Part shown: in pieces, positions 1 to 9,183 of the stretch
Numbering within the stretch: position 1 is the stretch's first letter
Layout of the letters: the number at the start of each line of letters is the position of its first letter
Origin: CAVXXD01 sp963765625
GTDB taxonomy: Bacteria > Actinomycetota > Geothermincolia > Geothermincolales > Geothermincolaceae
Length of the DNA stretch: 64,000 bases
Assembly: GCA_963765625.1 (NCBI GenBank)
Contig: CAVXXD010000005.1
Span: forward strand, 124,001-188,000
Reading direction: 5' to 3'
The notes under the pieces: model-generated
The model's input: the letters and a program-made list of their open reading frames with translations, nothing else
The model's database searches: none
What the model was told of the DNA's origin: nothing
Program-made: the position numbers and the translations under genes

Positions 1-780
1 CCTGCGCCAATCCCACCCTGGAGCGCGACGCCTTCGCCGGGCGCCATCGGGCCGCTGGCCACCGAGTACTCCAAGTACATGGACACCTACGGGGCCACCG
101 AGGAAGATTCGGCCAGGGTGGCGGCGCGTGACCGCAACAACGCCTGCAACAACCCCTACGCTCACTTCCGCCAGGCCACCACGGTGGAGGAAGTGCTGGC
201 ATCGCCGATGCTTGCCTACCCCATCAAGTTCCTGGACATGTGCCCGCGTTCGGACGGAGCCTGCGCGGTCATCTTCGCCACCGAGGTCAAGGCCAAGAAG
301 CTCTGCCCCCGCCCGGCCTGGGTGCACACGTCAGTGGTGCGCCACAACTTCACCCACTTCGGGGACCTGGGCTGGAGCTTCATGCCCACCATCGAGAAGG
401 CCAGCAAGGAAGCCTACCGCCAGGCCGGCATCCACGATCCCCTGGAGGACTTCGACGTAGCCGAGCTCTACATACCGGCCTCCACCTGCGGGGTGAAGTG
501 GATGGACTCCTTCGGTTTCTGCGACCACGGCGGAGCGCCCGAACTTATCCGCAAGGGGACCTTCGAGATGGACGGGCAACTGCCCATCAACCCTTCCGGC
601 GGCGTCATATCCTGCAACCCCATCGGGGCCACCGCCCTGCTGCGCGTCGCCGAGGCGGCCTGGCAGATTATGGGCAAGTCCGGCGCCCGCCAGGTGGAGA
701 ACGTCAATAAAGCCCTCTGCTCCGGCTTCGGGGGCTGTAGTTGGACCGGCATAATGATCCTCGGCGCGGACCTGCCATAG
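1..780 (+). CDS. Thiolase-like acyl-CoA protein (5' partial)
   Basis: The C-terminal part of a thiolase-superfamily protein; the gene begins before the window. Reading frame 1 is open from about position 45 to the stop at 780. Positions 3 to about 40 read CANPTLERDAFAG in another frame, so a frame break near 40-48 is likely. The late family signature NPSGGVISCNPIGAT sits where thiolases have a Gly-His-Pro loop; here the catalytic His is Asn. A later Cys-Ser-Gly-Phe-Gly-Gly segment matches the terminal cysteine loop. The next gene is a DUF35 zinc-ribbon/OB-fold protein, a usual partner of archaeal-type thiolases and of Ltp2-type thiolase-fold retro-aldolases. The fold is confident; whether it condenses, cleaves or acts as an aldolase is not. 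Confidence 0.75.
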   Translation, partial: PAPIPPWSATPSPGAIGPLATEYSKYMDTYGATEEDSARVAARDRNNACNNPYAHFRQATTVEEVLASPMLAYPIKFLDMCPRSDGACAVIFATEVKAKKLCPRPAWVHTSVVRHNFTHFGDLGWSFMPTIEKASKEAYRQAGIHDPLEDFDVAELYIPASTCGVKWMDSFGFCDHGGAPELIRKGTFEMDGQLPINPSGGVISCNPIGATALLRVAEAAWQIMGKSGARQVENVNKALCSGFGGCSWTGIMILGADLP

Positions 781-793
781 GAGGTGAGGAAAA

Positions 794-1304
794 ATGGGAT
801 TATACACGGATAAACGAAAGATCACGCACACCCACGATGGCTACGAGCTTCTGACCCAGGAGTCGGGGCACCTGGAGTACGACTTCGCCTGGCACCTCGG
901 CCTCTACTGGAGCAAGCTGTATAACGAGATCCTCAAGAACAAGCGCTGGATGGCCATCAAGTGCTCGCAGTGCGGCAGGGTCTACATGCCGACCCCGCGA
1001 GCTCTGCAGCGAATGCTTCAGCCCCATGAACGAGTGGGTGGAGGTTGGCCCGGAAGGCGTATGCGAGGGCTTCACGGTAGTGCGCTTCCCCTACATCGAC
1101 GCCAACACCGGCGGGATGAAGCAGGTGCCCTTCACCTGCGTCTGGGTGGTGCTGGACGGTGCCGACACCCGCATGACCCACGTCTGCAGCGAGATCGACG
1201 AAACCAAGCTGCACGTAGGCGGACGGGTGCGGATGGTCTGGAACGACAGCTGGGACGGAACGAGCACCCTTCAGAACTGCGGGTACTTCGAACCTATCGA
1301 CTGA
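794..1304 (+). CDS. DUF35 zinc-ribbon/OB-fold protein, frameshifted
   Basis: An acyl-CoA-associated DUF35 protein of about 170 residues. The first frame gives an N-terminal helix and the first zinc-ribbon pair (KCSQCGRVYMP). One base too many near 988-998 moves the reading frame, after which RELCSECFSPMNEW supplies the second Cys-x2-Cys pair and the rest is a typical OB-fold ending in GYFEPID. DUF35 proteins bridge or channel CoA substrates between thiolase-fold partners. It starts 13 bases after the thiolase-like gene behind an AGGAGG-like site, which supports a two-subunit complex. The break falls between two halves that together make an intact domain, so sequence error is more likely than decay. 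Confidence 0.8.
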
Positions 1305-1325
1305 ACGGCTCTTAATAGAGAAACG

Positions 1326-1349
1326 GAGGGCCCGGGCAACCGGGCCCTC
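1326..1349 (+). terminator. GC-rich hairpin after the DUF35 gene
   Basis: A perfect 10-bp stem (GAGGGCCCGG with its complement) closed by a GCAA tetraloop lies in the 77-base gap before the next gene. No strong T run follows, so it may be an attenuating or mRNA-stabilising hairpin, not a full terminator. Confidence 0.4.
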
Positions 1350-1381
1350 ATCATAAGGTCATCGCAGGGAAAGGAGCAAAC

Positions 1382-2458
1382 ATGTCAGAGGTATTGATCT
1401 ACGGCGCAGGGATGAGCGGCCTGATCGCAGCCTGCAACCTGGCACGGGAGGGTTACGACGTTACTGTCAGGGACCGCGAGGCGAGCTGGGGCGGGTCGCG
1501 CGTCTTCAACCCCTCAACCCACACCACCCCCCTGGACCTTGCCGCCACCTCTGAGTACATCGGCATCGACATCGCTCCCGCCTTCGTGCCGGTCAAGGTC
1601 AACAGCCTCTACTTCGGCGATTTCAGGTTTCCCATCCCGGCCGCCGGGGGCTACCACGTGGAGCGCAGCGACCGCCCCACCAGCATCGACGCCCTTCTTT
1701 ACAAGGAATGTGCCGACGCCGGGGTGAAGTTCGAGTTCGGAGTGGAACTCCGCAAGGAGGACCTGCCCGGCCTGCCCCCCGGCACCATCATCGCCTGCGG
1801 TCTCAACGAGGAAGCCTACCGGCACCTGGACATACCCTGCTCGGTCTGGTACGGCTGGCAGTCCCGAGGCGTAATCGAAGCCGAACGGGAAGGTGACAGC
1901 TGGATCTGGATGGACGAATGCATCAGCGAGTACGGTTACTGTTCCATGCTCAACGGCATCTACTTCGACCTGCTGCCCGACTATAAAAAAGAAGTGAGCC
2001 GGGAGAGCGTCGACCGCTACGTCGCCTGGATGGAGCGGAACGAGAACGTCAGCCACGGCGACTGGGAGTACGTGCGCGGCGTGGTTCCCAATGAGGTGCC
2101 GGACCAGCCGCAGCTCTTCCGGGACAAGTTCATCATGTGCGGCACCATCTCCGGCGCCTTCGATCCCCTGATGGGCTTCGGCATCTCCGGCGCCATCGTC
2201 TCCGGCAAGGTAGCGGCCATCGCGGTGAGCGACCGCGAGAAGGCAGCCGAGGAGTTCCACCGCTTCACCCGCAACTTCGAGAAGGTCTTCCACTTCAAGA
2301 AGGAAGCGTGGTATCCCGTCACCGCCGAGGCGGCCGCCCTGGAACGGATGTTCGCCGGCCTGGGCAAGAAGCGCGTCTTCGGCCTGATGATGGAAGGGCT
2401 CAAGCGCGGCCTGCCCAACTCGGCCATTCCCGGCTTCAGTCCCCTTTCCTGCCACTGA
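1382..2458 (+). CDS. FAD/NAD(P)-dependent oxidoreductase
   Basis: A 358-residue flavoprotein. The N-terminus has the dinucleotide-binding motif GAGMSGLIAACNLAREGY (GxGxxG) followed by an acidic-end beta strand, and a late glycine-rich stretch (CGTISGAFDPLMGFGISGA) matches the second FAD contact of the geranylgeranyl-reductase/squalene-epoxidase-like class. An AAGGAG site precedes the ATG. The gene lies between a thiolase/DUF35 pair and a polyferredoxin gene, so it probably reduces or oxidises a CoA-bound or lipid intermediate with the ferredoxin as electron partner. The substrate cannot be read from the sequence. No frame break was found. Confidence 0.75.
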   Translation: MSEVLIYGAGMSGLIAACNLAREGYDVTVRDREASWGGSRVFNPSTHTTPLDLAATSEYIGIDIAPAFVPVKVNSLYFGDFRFPIPAAGGYHVERSDRPTSIDALLYKECADAGVKFEFGVELRKEDLPGLPPGTIIACGLNEEAYRHLDIPCSVWYGWQSRGVIEAEREGDSWIWMDECISEYGYCSMLNGIYFDLLPDYKKEVSRESVDRYVAWMERNENVSHGDWEYVRGVVPNEVPDQPQLFRDKFIMCGTISGAFDPLMGFGISGAIVSGKVAAIAVSDREKAAEEFHRFTRNFEKVFHFKKEAWYPVTAEAAALERMFAGLGKKRVFGLMMEGLKRGLPNSAIPGFSPLSCH

Positions 2459-2521
2459 TCCCACGCTATACAATTAATCCGATGCAGGGAGGGTTCGATT
2501 TATCGAGATCAGGAGGTCGGC

Positions 2522-3592
2522 ATGGATGACGTTTACACCCGTTTGATGAAGCGCATGGACGAGTTCCCCATGGGGGCGCCCGGAACCGAGAGCCTGTTGG
2601 AGCTGCTCAAGCTGATCTTCGACCCGGAGGAAGCGGAAACGGCGCTGCTCCTGCCCTCCCTGCCGACGCCGGTAAGCACCGTCGCCGCGGAGACTGGGCG
2701 GGACCCGGCGGAGATGGAGGCCCTGCTGGAGCGGATGAGCCGGGACGGCCTGGTCTTCATCCACAAGAAGAAGGACGGTACCAAGCTCTGCAACCTGATG
2801 CCCCTCCTGCCGGGCATCTTCGAGATGCAGTTCATGAAGGGGGAGATCTCCCCCGCCAAGAAACAGGTTGCCGAACTGTTCGACAAGTATTATTTCGAGG
2901 GGTGGGGCAAAACTTCTTTCGCTTCCGACACGCCCCTGGCCAGGGTGCTGGTGATCGAAGAAGAGATCCCGCGCAAGGATCAGGTCCTTCCTTACGAGAA
3001 GATCAGCGCCTACATCAAGGACTCCACCTCCATGGCCCTGACCAACTGCTTCTGCCGAACCGAGGCGGAGCTGCTGGGGCGCGCCTGCGACGCCCCCAAG
3101 GACGTCTGCATGGTGCTCGGTCCATTCGCCGACTTCCTGGTGGAACGGGGCTTCGCCCGCAAGGCTACCAAAGAAGAGATGCTCGACGCCCTGGACCGGG
3201 CGGAGCAGGCCGGCCTGGTCCACATCACCGACAACGTCCAGGACAAGGTCACCTTCATCTGCAACTGCTGCGGCTGCTGCTGCGGCTTCCTGGGCACCAT
3301 CACCAAACTGAAAATGGAAGGCACCATAGCCGCCACCCGCTACCACTCAGCGGTGGACGCCGATCTCTGCAACGGCTGTGAGGTCTGCCTCGACGTGTGC
3401 CAGCTCAAGGCCGTCGAGATAGACGGCGACGCGGCAGTAATCGACGACGCGCGCTGCATCGGCTGCGGCCTCTGCGCCTCTCACTGCCCTTCCGGCGCCA
3501 TCGTCGTGTCGGAGAGGGAGGGCTGGAAGGAGCCGCTAGGCAACCTTGTCGACCTGAACATGTCCATCCTCAAGGAACGCGGCAGGCTGTAG
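2522..3592 (+). CDS. Multi-cluster ferredoxin-type iron-sulfur protein
   Basis: A 356-residue protein with a helical N-terminal half. The middle carries cysteine groups TNCFCR, a Cys pair about 20 residues later, and CNCCGCCCG. The C-terminus has two classical [4Fe-4S] ferredoxin motifs, CNGCEVCLDVC (the usual Pro after the last Cys is Gln) and CIGCGLCASHCP. Similar proteins accompany flavin reductases and acyl-CoA enzymes in strict anaerobes. The AGGAGG site six bases ahead of the ATG fixes the start. It probably delivers electrons to or from the preceding FAD oxidoreductase; this is inferred from position. Confidence 0.8.
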   Translation: MDDVYTRLMKRMDEFPMGAPGTESLLELLKLIFDPEEAETALLLPSLPTPVSTVAAETGRDPAEMEALLERMSRDGLVFIHKKKDGTKLCNLMPLLPGIFEMQFMKGEISPAKKQVAELFDKYYFEGWGKTSFASDTPLARVLVIEEEIPRKDQVLPYEKISAYIKDSTSMALTNCFCRTEAELLGRACDAPKDVCMVLGPFADFLVERGFARKATKEEMLDALDRAEQAGLVHITDNVQDKVTFICNCCGCCCGFLGTITKLKMEGTIAATRYHSAVDADLCNGCEVCLDVCQLKAVEIDGDAAVIDDARCIGCGLCASHCPSGAIVVSEREGWKEPLGNLVDLNMSILKERGRL

Positions 3593-3606
3593 GCCGGCAG
3601 GCACCC

Positions 3607-6001
3607 ATGGCCGGCAGGGGCAGATGGCTCAAGGCAGCCGTGCCTGCCGTAATCCTGCTGATACTGTGCTCCCCCGCGCCCGCGCCGGCGGGTGGAGACG
3701 GCCACTGTGTGATGGGCTCGACCCGGCGCCTCCACCACCTGGTACTTCGCGGAGGGGTGCACCCGTTACGGCTTCAACACTTTCCTCTGCCTGGGCAATC
3801 CCAACCAGGAGACGGTCAAAGCCCACGTCGCTTATTACCTGGGTGACGGCGGAGTGCTGGAGCAGGACTACGCCGTGCCCCCCCTCTCGCGCCTGACCGT
3901 CCCCCTGCACGGCGACGAGGGCTCCCTCGGCTATTACGACGGCCTCCGCGGCGACGTCTCCATGAAGGTCACCGCGCCGCTGGGGATCGTGGCCGAGCGC
4001 CCCGTTTACTTCAACTACCCCGGCAACACCATCAGCGGCGGTCACGACGTGATGGGCGCCACCGGGCTGGGACGGGATTTCTTCTTCGCGGAAGGGTGCA
4101 CGGGATGCGGCTTCGAAGAGTGGGTCTGCGTGCTCAACCCGCAGGAGCGCGCGGCCGGCCTGACCTTCCGCTTCCAGACCCAGGAAGCTGGCGAAAAGGT
4201 GGTTACGGGCTGCGCGGTTCCCGCCCACTCCCGCGCCACCTTCAAAGTCAACGACCTGCTGGGCCCGGACCTCCAGGCTTCCCTGGCGCTCTCCTCCGAC
4301 CAGCCGGTGCTGGCCGAGCGGGCCATGTATTTCGACTACCAGGGCAGGGGTGCCCACGGCTGGAAGGGTGGGCACTGCGTGATGGGAGCGACGGCGCAGC
4401 ACACGGAGAGCTATTTCGCGGAGGGCACCACCCGGGACAATTTCGAGGAATGGCTGACGCTGCAGAACACTGGAGCGTCGTCCATCAAGGTCACGGCCGA
4501 GTATCAGTTCGGGCCCGGCCAGGGCGCCGCGCTGGCTCGCGATTACACGGTGGGCGCGGGCAGGCGGCTCACCCTGTACGTCCCCGATGAAGTGGGGCCC
4601 GGCAAGGACGTCTCGGTCCGGCTGACCTCTTCCTTCCCTTTCCTGGCGGAGCGACCCGTCTACTTCGAATACACCGGCTGGGAATCGGACTGGACGGGAG
4701 GGCACTGCGTCACGGGAGCCGCGGCGCCCGGCCCTGCAGTGGCAGTTCGCGGAAGGTTACACCGGGCCGGGTTTCCACACCTGGCTCTGCCTGCAGAACC
4801 CCACGGACAAGCCGGCCACGGTGGAGGTGGATTACCTCACCCGGGAGCAGGGAGCGCTGCCGGCCAGGCAGGTGACCATCCCGCCCGCTTCCCGCCAGAC
4901 CCTGCGGGTCAACGACGACGCCGGGGCCGGCCTTCAGCTCTCCATCCTGCTCAAGGTCACGGCGGGAGAAGGCATCGTGGCGGAACGACCCATGTATTTC
5001 CATTACCAGCCCAACGACGTCATCAGCCTGACCGCGGTGGGAGACGTCAACCTGGACAGCTATGCCCTGCGGGCCAACGGGTACGACTATGCCTGGGAGA
5101 GCGTGGGCGAGGCCATGCGCTCCACCGACCTGACCTTCGCCAACCTGGAGTGCACCATCTCCTACGGGGGCGCACCGGTGCCGGGCAAGGAGTTCCACTT
5201 CCGCGGCAGCCCGGAGGGGCTGCCCTCCCTGCGCGACTCGGCGGCGTGGACGTGGTCTCGCAGGCCAACAACCACGCGCGCGACTACGGGGGCGAGGCCA
5301 TGCTGGACTGCCTCGCTTACCTGCGGCCGAGGGCATCCCCTGGTGCGGCGCGGGCGCGGATTACGCCGGCGCCCACTCCCCCGCCCTGCTGACGGTGAAG
5401 GGCTCGCGCGTCGCCTTCCTCGCCTACGACGACATCGGCTGGTCCGGCTGGCCGGCCGGCGCCGGTTACCCGGGCGTGGCCAACGCCAAAGACACCGCCG
5501 GGATCGTCCGCGACATCACCGCCGCGCGGGAGATCGCCGACCTGGTGGTGGTCTCTTTCCACTGGGGCACCGAGCGGGACTACGTCCCCGACGTCGACCC
5601 AGCGATATTACGCCCACCTGGCGGTCGACAGTGGGGCGGACCTGGTGCTGGGGCACCACCCCCACGTCATCCAGGGTTTCGAGGTATACCAGGGCAAGCT
5701 GATCGCCTACTCTCTCGGTAATTTCGTCTTCGAGCCGGGTTATCGCCCGTGCGACTACACCATCCTCACGCAGGTATCCTTCGACGCCGGGGGATTCCGT
5801 GAGGCCACCATCTGGCCCGCCCACATCGAGAACGGGCGCCCGGTGATCATGACCGGGACCGCCGCCGACGGCTGGCTTCTACGGGTGGCCGGTATGTGCG
5901 CGGATGAAGGCACCTCTATGAGCGTCGACGGGCGGCGTCGGTCACATCCCCTGATCCTGGGTGATACAATCCTGGTATGCCGTTACTGGTTAATGCCATA
6001 A
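3607..6001 (+). CDS. Exported CapA-like metallophosphatase with surface repeats, multiply frameshifted
   Basis: A large secreted protein spread over several frames. It opens with a signal peptide (MAGRGRWLK, then a hydrophobic stretch ending APAPAGG). Four copies of a beta-repeat beginning W-Y/Q-F-A-E-G-C/Y-T and containing 'F.EW..LQNP' follow (about 3735, 4080, 4415 and 4740). The C-terminal third is a poly-gamma-glutamate synthesis CapA-type metallophosphatase: VGDVNLDSY, FANLECTIS, SQANNHARDYG, FHWGTE and GHHPHVIQG followed by AYSLGNFVF. Frame changes are needed near 3725, 4735, 5240, 5325 and 5610; the true stop may lie earlier than 6001. CapA-like domains act outside the cell in anionic polymer or wall metabolism. 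The same repeat occurs in the protein at 19.4-22.2 kb. Confidence 0.7.
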
Positions 6002-6023
6002 GAGCACATGGGAGGTGGCCAAG

Positions 6024-6833
6024 ATGAAGGACCTGCGAGGCAAAAACGTCCTGATCACCGGGGGAGCACTGGGCATGGGCCGCTCCCTGGCCCGGCTGCT
6101 GCTGCAGGAGGGGTGCCGGGTGGCCGTGGTGGACATCCGCGAGGCCGACCTGGCCGAGGCGGTGGAGGACCTCTCCCGCTACGGCGAGATCGGCTCCTAC
6201 ATCTGCGACATCTCGGACCGGGAGAAGGTCTACGCCCTGGCCGAACGGGTCAAGCGCGAGTTCGGCGCCATCGACATCCTGGTCAACAACGCGGGCATCG
6301 TCAAGTCCAACCCCTTCCTGGAGAAGCCGGACGAGGTGATCGAGCGGACCATCGCGGTCAACCTGATGGCCCAGTTCTGGACCATGAAGGCGTTCCTGCC
6401 CGGCATGGTGGAGAAGAAGGAGGGGCACGTGGTCAACATGGCCTCGGCCGGAGGCCTGCTGGGCGTCCCCTACATCAGCGACTACGCGGCCTCCAAGTTC
6501 GCGGTGGTAGGCCTGACGGAATCCCTGCGCCAGGAGTTCAAGCTGGCGGGGCTGCGCAAGATCCGCTTCACCTACGTCTGCCCCAACACCGTCGGGACCG
6601 GCATGTTCGACGGGGCCAAGCAGGTCAAGGGCACCAAGCTGCTGGCGGCCGATGACGTCACGGTCAAGATCGTCGAGGGCATCAAGAAGAACCGCTCCTT
6701 CATCGGGGTGCCCTGGTCGGTCTACCTGGTGCCCCTGACCAAGGCCATCACCCCCATTCCGGTGCTGGACCTCTTCAACCGGGTCATGGGCATCGCCACT
6801 TCATCGAAGACCACCACGGGACGGCGGGACTGA
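6024..6833 (+). CDS. Short-chain dehydrogenase/reductase
   Basis: A classical SDR of about 269 residues. It has the cofactor motif GGALGMG (a TGxxxGxG variant), NNAG at the end of the fourth strand, the catalytic Ser in MASAGG and the YAASK Tyr-x3-Lys pair. I place the start at the ATG at 6024 because GGGAGG ends eight bases before it; a GTG at 6015 is in frame but overlaps that site. The C-terminal extension beyond the Rossmann core carries a hydrophobic stretch (VPWSVYLVPLTKAITPIPV), which suggests membrane association as in microsomal-type SDRs. The substrate is unknown; lipid or sterol-like alcohols fit the neighbouring acyl-CoA genes. Confidence 0.85.
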   Translation: MKDLRGKNVLITGGALGMGRSLARLLLQEGCRVAVVDIREADLAEAVEDLSRYGEIGSYICDISDREKVYALAERVKREFGAIDILVNNAGIVKSNPFLEKPDEVIERTIAVNLMAQFWTMKAFLPGMVEKKEGHVVNMASAGGLLGVPYISDYAASKFAVVGLTESLRQEFKLAGLRKIRFTYVCPNTVGTGMFDGAKQVKGTKLLAADDVTVKIVEGIKKNRSFIGVPWSVYLVPLTKAITPIPVLDLFNRVMGIATSSKTTTGRRD

Positions 6834-6874
6834 TCCGCATGATACTCGTTGCATCGGAAGGAGGGATCATATGC

Positions 6875-7539
6875 ATGAAGTTGAAGAAGATCGCGCCGCG
6901 GCGGGAGGGGCGCTGGCCCTCGGCGCGGCCATGTTCGCGGGCGCGTCCTGCAAGCGGGCCGGCGCCGGCCCGGACGGCCGGAGCATGGCGGAGATCCTGG
7001 GCAAGGACCCGGAGCTGGCCACCTGGGAGGACGTCGACGAAGCTCAGCCGCCGCGACGCCATGCAGCTCTTCTACGCCGCCCGCGGCGCCCGAGCTGGAG
7101 TCGATGCGGGGCGAGTACCGGGGGAAGATGCCTTCCGGCGGGGTGCTCGCCGCCTCCGCCGCCTACATCGTGGACCACGTCCTTCCCACCGGCAGGCTCA
7201 CCCCCGGGACCGAGTGGCTGGGCATGGCCTTCAAGCCCGGGGAGATGAACGAAGGCCAGGGGCTACAACAGCTTCCTCGACCGGCAGACCGGGAGGGTGG
7301 CCCGCGGCCTGCAAGATGCTCACCTTCGTCCACCCCACGACCATCGGCACGACATGAGCGACTCCCTCCACCTCGACTACGGCGCCTTCAACGGGGGCTG
7401 CTGCACGGGATGCACGACGAGGTGCGCCGGGTCAACGACAACCTCTTCATCTGCGCCGGCTTCCGACCTGGCCGGCGGCCCGCGCTACGCCGTCCCCTTC
7501 GTACTCGTCGGCCCTCCGGAGGAGTGGGTCGGGCCCTGA
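6875..7539 (+). pseudogene. Unrecognised lipoprotein-like gene, many frame breaks
   Basis: A protein of about 220 residues can be read only by changing frame near 6897, 7042, 7085, 7265, 7312 and around 7400-7470. The beginning MKLKKIA followed by GGALALGAAMFAGASC looks like a lipoprotein signal peptide with a candidate lipidated Cys. The body contains ESMRGEYRGKMPSGG, GTEWLGMAFKPG, YNSFLDRQTGRVARG, MLTFVHPTTIGT, HDEVRRVNDNLFICAG and a C-terminal PFVLVGPPEEWVGP. I do not recognise the family; the pattern suggests a small ligand-binding fold. The density of breaks is the highest in the window, so either the sequence is poor here or the gene is decayed. Confidence 0.5.
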
Positions 7540-7545
7540 ACCAGG

Positions 7546-9172
7546 CTACCACTTGCGCTGCTCGAGCAACTCCTTCAGGCGCTTGACCCGCTCCGGGTCT
7601 GATCTTGGAGAAGTCGAAGTCGGCCTCGTGCGAATAGAGGAAGTTGTCGGCCGCCTGTTCGGGGTCGAGCCCCTGGCTGATGGCCTGCTGGTACTTGCTG
7701 AAGTTGCCGGTGACCGGGCTGAACATCTTGCGCACCCGCGGATCCGAGGTGAACAGCGGCTCCATGCAGTTCTCGACGGCGGCGATGTTGACGTCGATGA
7801 AGATGGGCTCCAGGGCTTCCCGATGCTTGGGATTGCGCGGGTCGAACTGGTAGACCACCTCGCAGTGGCACCAGGTGTTGTTCTCGTAGGGCACGAAATA
7901 GGGATTGTCCCCCAGGTCGTCCAGTATCTCGCCCCGGTCGATGTACGGCTGTTTGATGTCCATTATGATATCCGACCAGGCCGCCTGCGAATCGAGAGCG
8001 TCATTGCGGTCCAGCGCGGTGGAGAACGACCCGCCCATCCTGAACACCAGGGCCGGGATGGTGGCGCGAAGGAAGCCCATGAACACCATTGATTGAGCGT
8101 CTTTCATCGTCGCCGCGTCCACGGCGAAACCCCCATGTTTCGCGATAATGGCATGCAGGACCTTCGTCTTATGCGCATGCTCCCCATCACTGTCCGACGC
8201 TATCACCATAAGCAGGGTGTACTTGAATGTGTCCTTTATAAGGGAGCGGACAGCGGTTGTATGTTCCATCTTCCGGAAGAACCTCGGCATCATGGTATCA
8301 ATATAGCCGCCAAACGAAGACCTCATGGCGTTGTAGCAGAGCTCCTCTTCGCACATATCGTACATGGAATCGGAGAAACTCTTTCTGTTGGGAAAGAAAC
8401 AGAAGATCATCGAGAATCTCTCCGGTATGTCCTGCTTGGCGTCGAGCATGATGCCGTCGATCTTCATCTCCGGGGGGCCGGGCCAGTTGTAGAGCTTGAG
8501 GGCGACGCGGGTGAAGATGCCCAGGCCACTCAGGGCCCCGCAGGAACCACGCATGATGCCGCGCAGCGAAGGCCCGGGGCCGTCGCCATTGAACCAGTCG
8601 TCGCTCGAGCCCAGGGAGCCCAGGCGCAGCACTTCGCCGTCGGGGAGCACCCACTCCACTCCTAGCAGGTTGCGGGCGGAATAGCTCATGTAGATGGAAT
8701 CGTGGCCCACGCCCCAGGCCGAGGTGGCGCTGGCAAGAGGGCTGCAGTTGGGACCGGCTCCGATGATGTGGGTGTTCAGCCCCACCTTCATCGCCTCGGC
8801 CTGCAACTGCGCCCCACAGACGTAAGGCTCGACCACCGCATACATGTTCTTGGAGTCTATCTCCAGGATGCGGTTCATGCGCCGCAGGTCGACTATGACC
8901 ACGTTCTCCATGGCCGGCCCAGCCCAGGCGCCCCAGCCGGTTGAAAAGGCCTTGAACTTGAGGCCGTAGCGGTTGCAGGTCCGCACCACTACCTGCACCT
9001 CTTCGGTGGTTGAAGGCAGGACCGCTGCCACCGGGCGGATTACCCAGTTACCCTCGGGATCGTCATTGTTGGTCGGTTGCCAGGCGTAGCCGTCCAGCAC
9101 CGCCGGCTCACGACTGATGTTCTCCTCTCCCAGGGCCGCAACTAATTCCTCATAAGCCTCGTCTTTCATCAT
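7546..9172 (-). CDS. FAD-linked oxidase, GlcD/VAO type (copy A)
   Basis: A flavoprotein of about 540 residues of the FAD_binding_4 (vanillyl-alcohol-oxidase-like) class. The N-terminal half carries VRPVAAVLPSTTEEVQVVV and the pyrophosphate-binding region GAGPNCSPLASATSAWGVG, then MRGSCGALSGLGIFTRVALK. The start is one of two adjacent ATGs (9172/9169), chosen by alignment with copy B, whose start reads MIKDDAYNEF. A frame break near 7605 must be corrected to reach the natural end FDFSKI-PERVKRLKELLEQRKW at 7546. It is the last gene of the minus-strand operon and oxidises an unknown alpha-hydroxy acid or alcohol, passing electrons to the Fe-S protein or Etf encoded upstream. Confidence 0.8.
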
Positions 9173-9183
9173 CACAACCTCAG

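Noticed and set aside
331..831. Long minus-strand open frame opposite the thiolase-like gene
   Set aside because: It mirrors the coding strand in high-GC DNA; no start signal and the plus-strand frame has clear family motifs.
1514..2473. 319-codon minus-strand open frame opposite the FAD oxidoreductase
   Set aside because: Composition is Val/Gly/Ala-rich shadow coding with no motif; the plus strand has a GxGxxG protein with a good ribosome site.
3607..7539. Programmed frameshifting as the reason for multiple frames
   Set aside because: Breaks occur at many unrelated sequences without a common slippery heptamer and also in core genes; sequence error is simpler.
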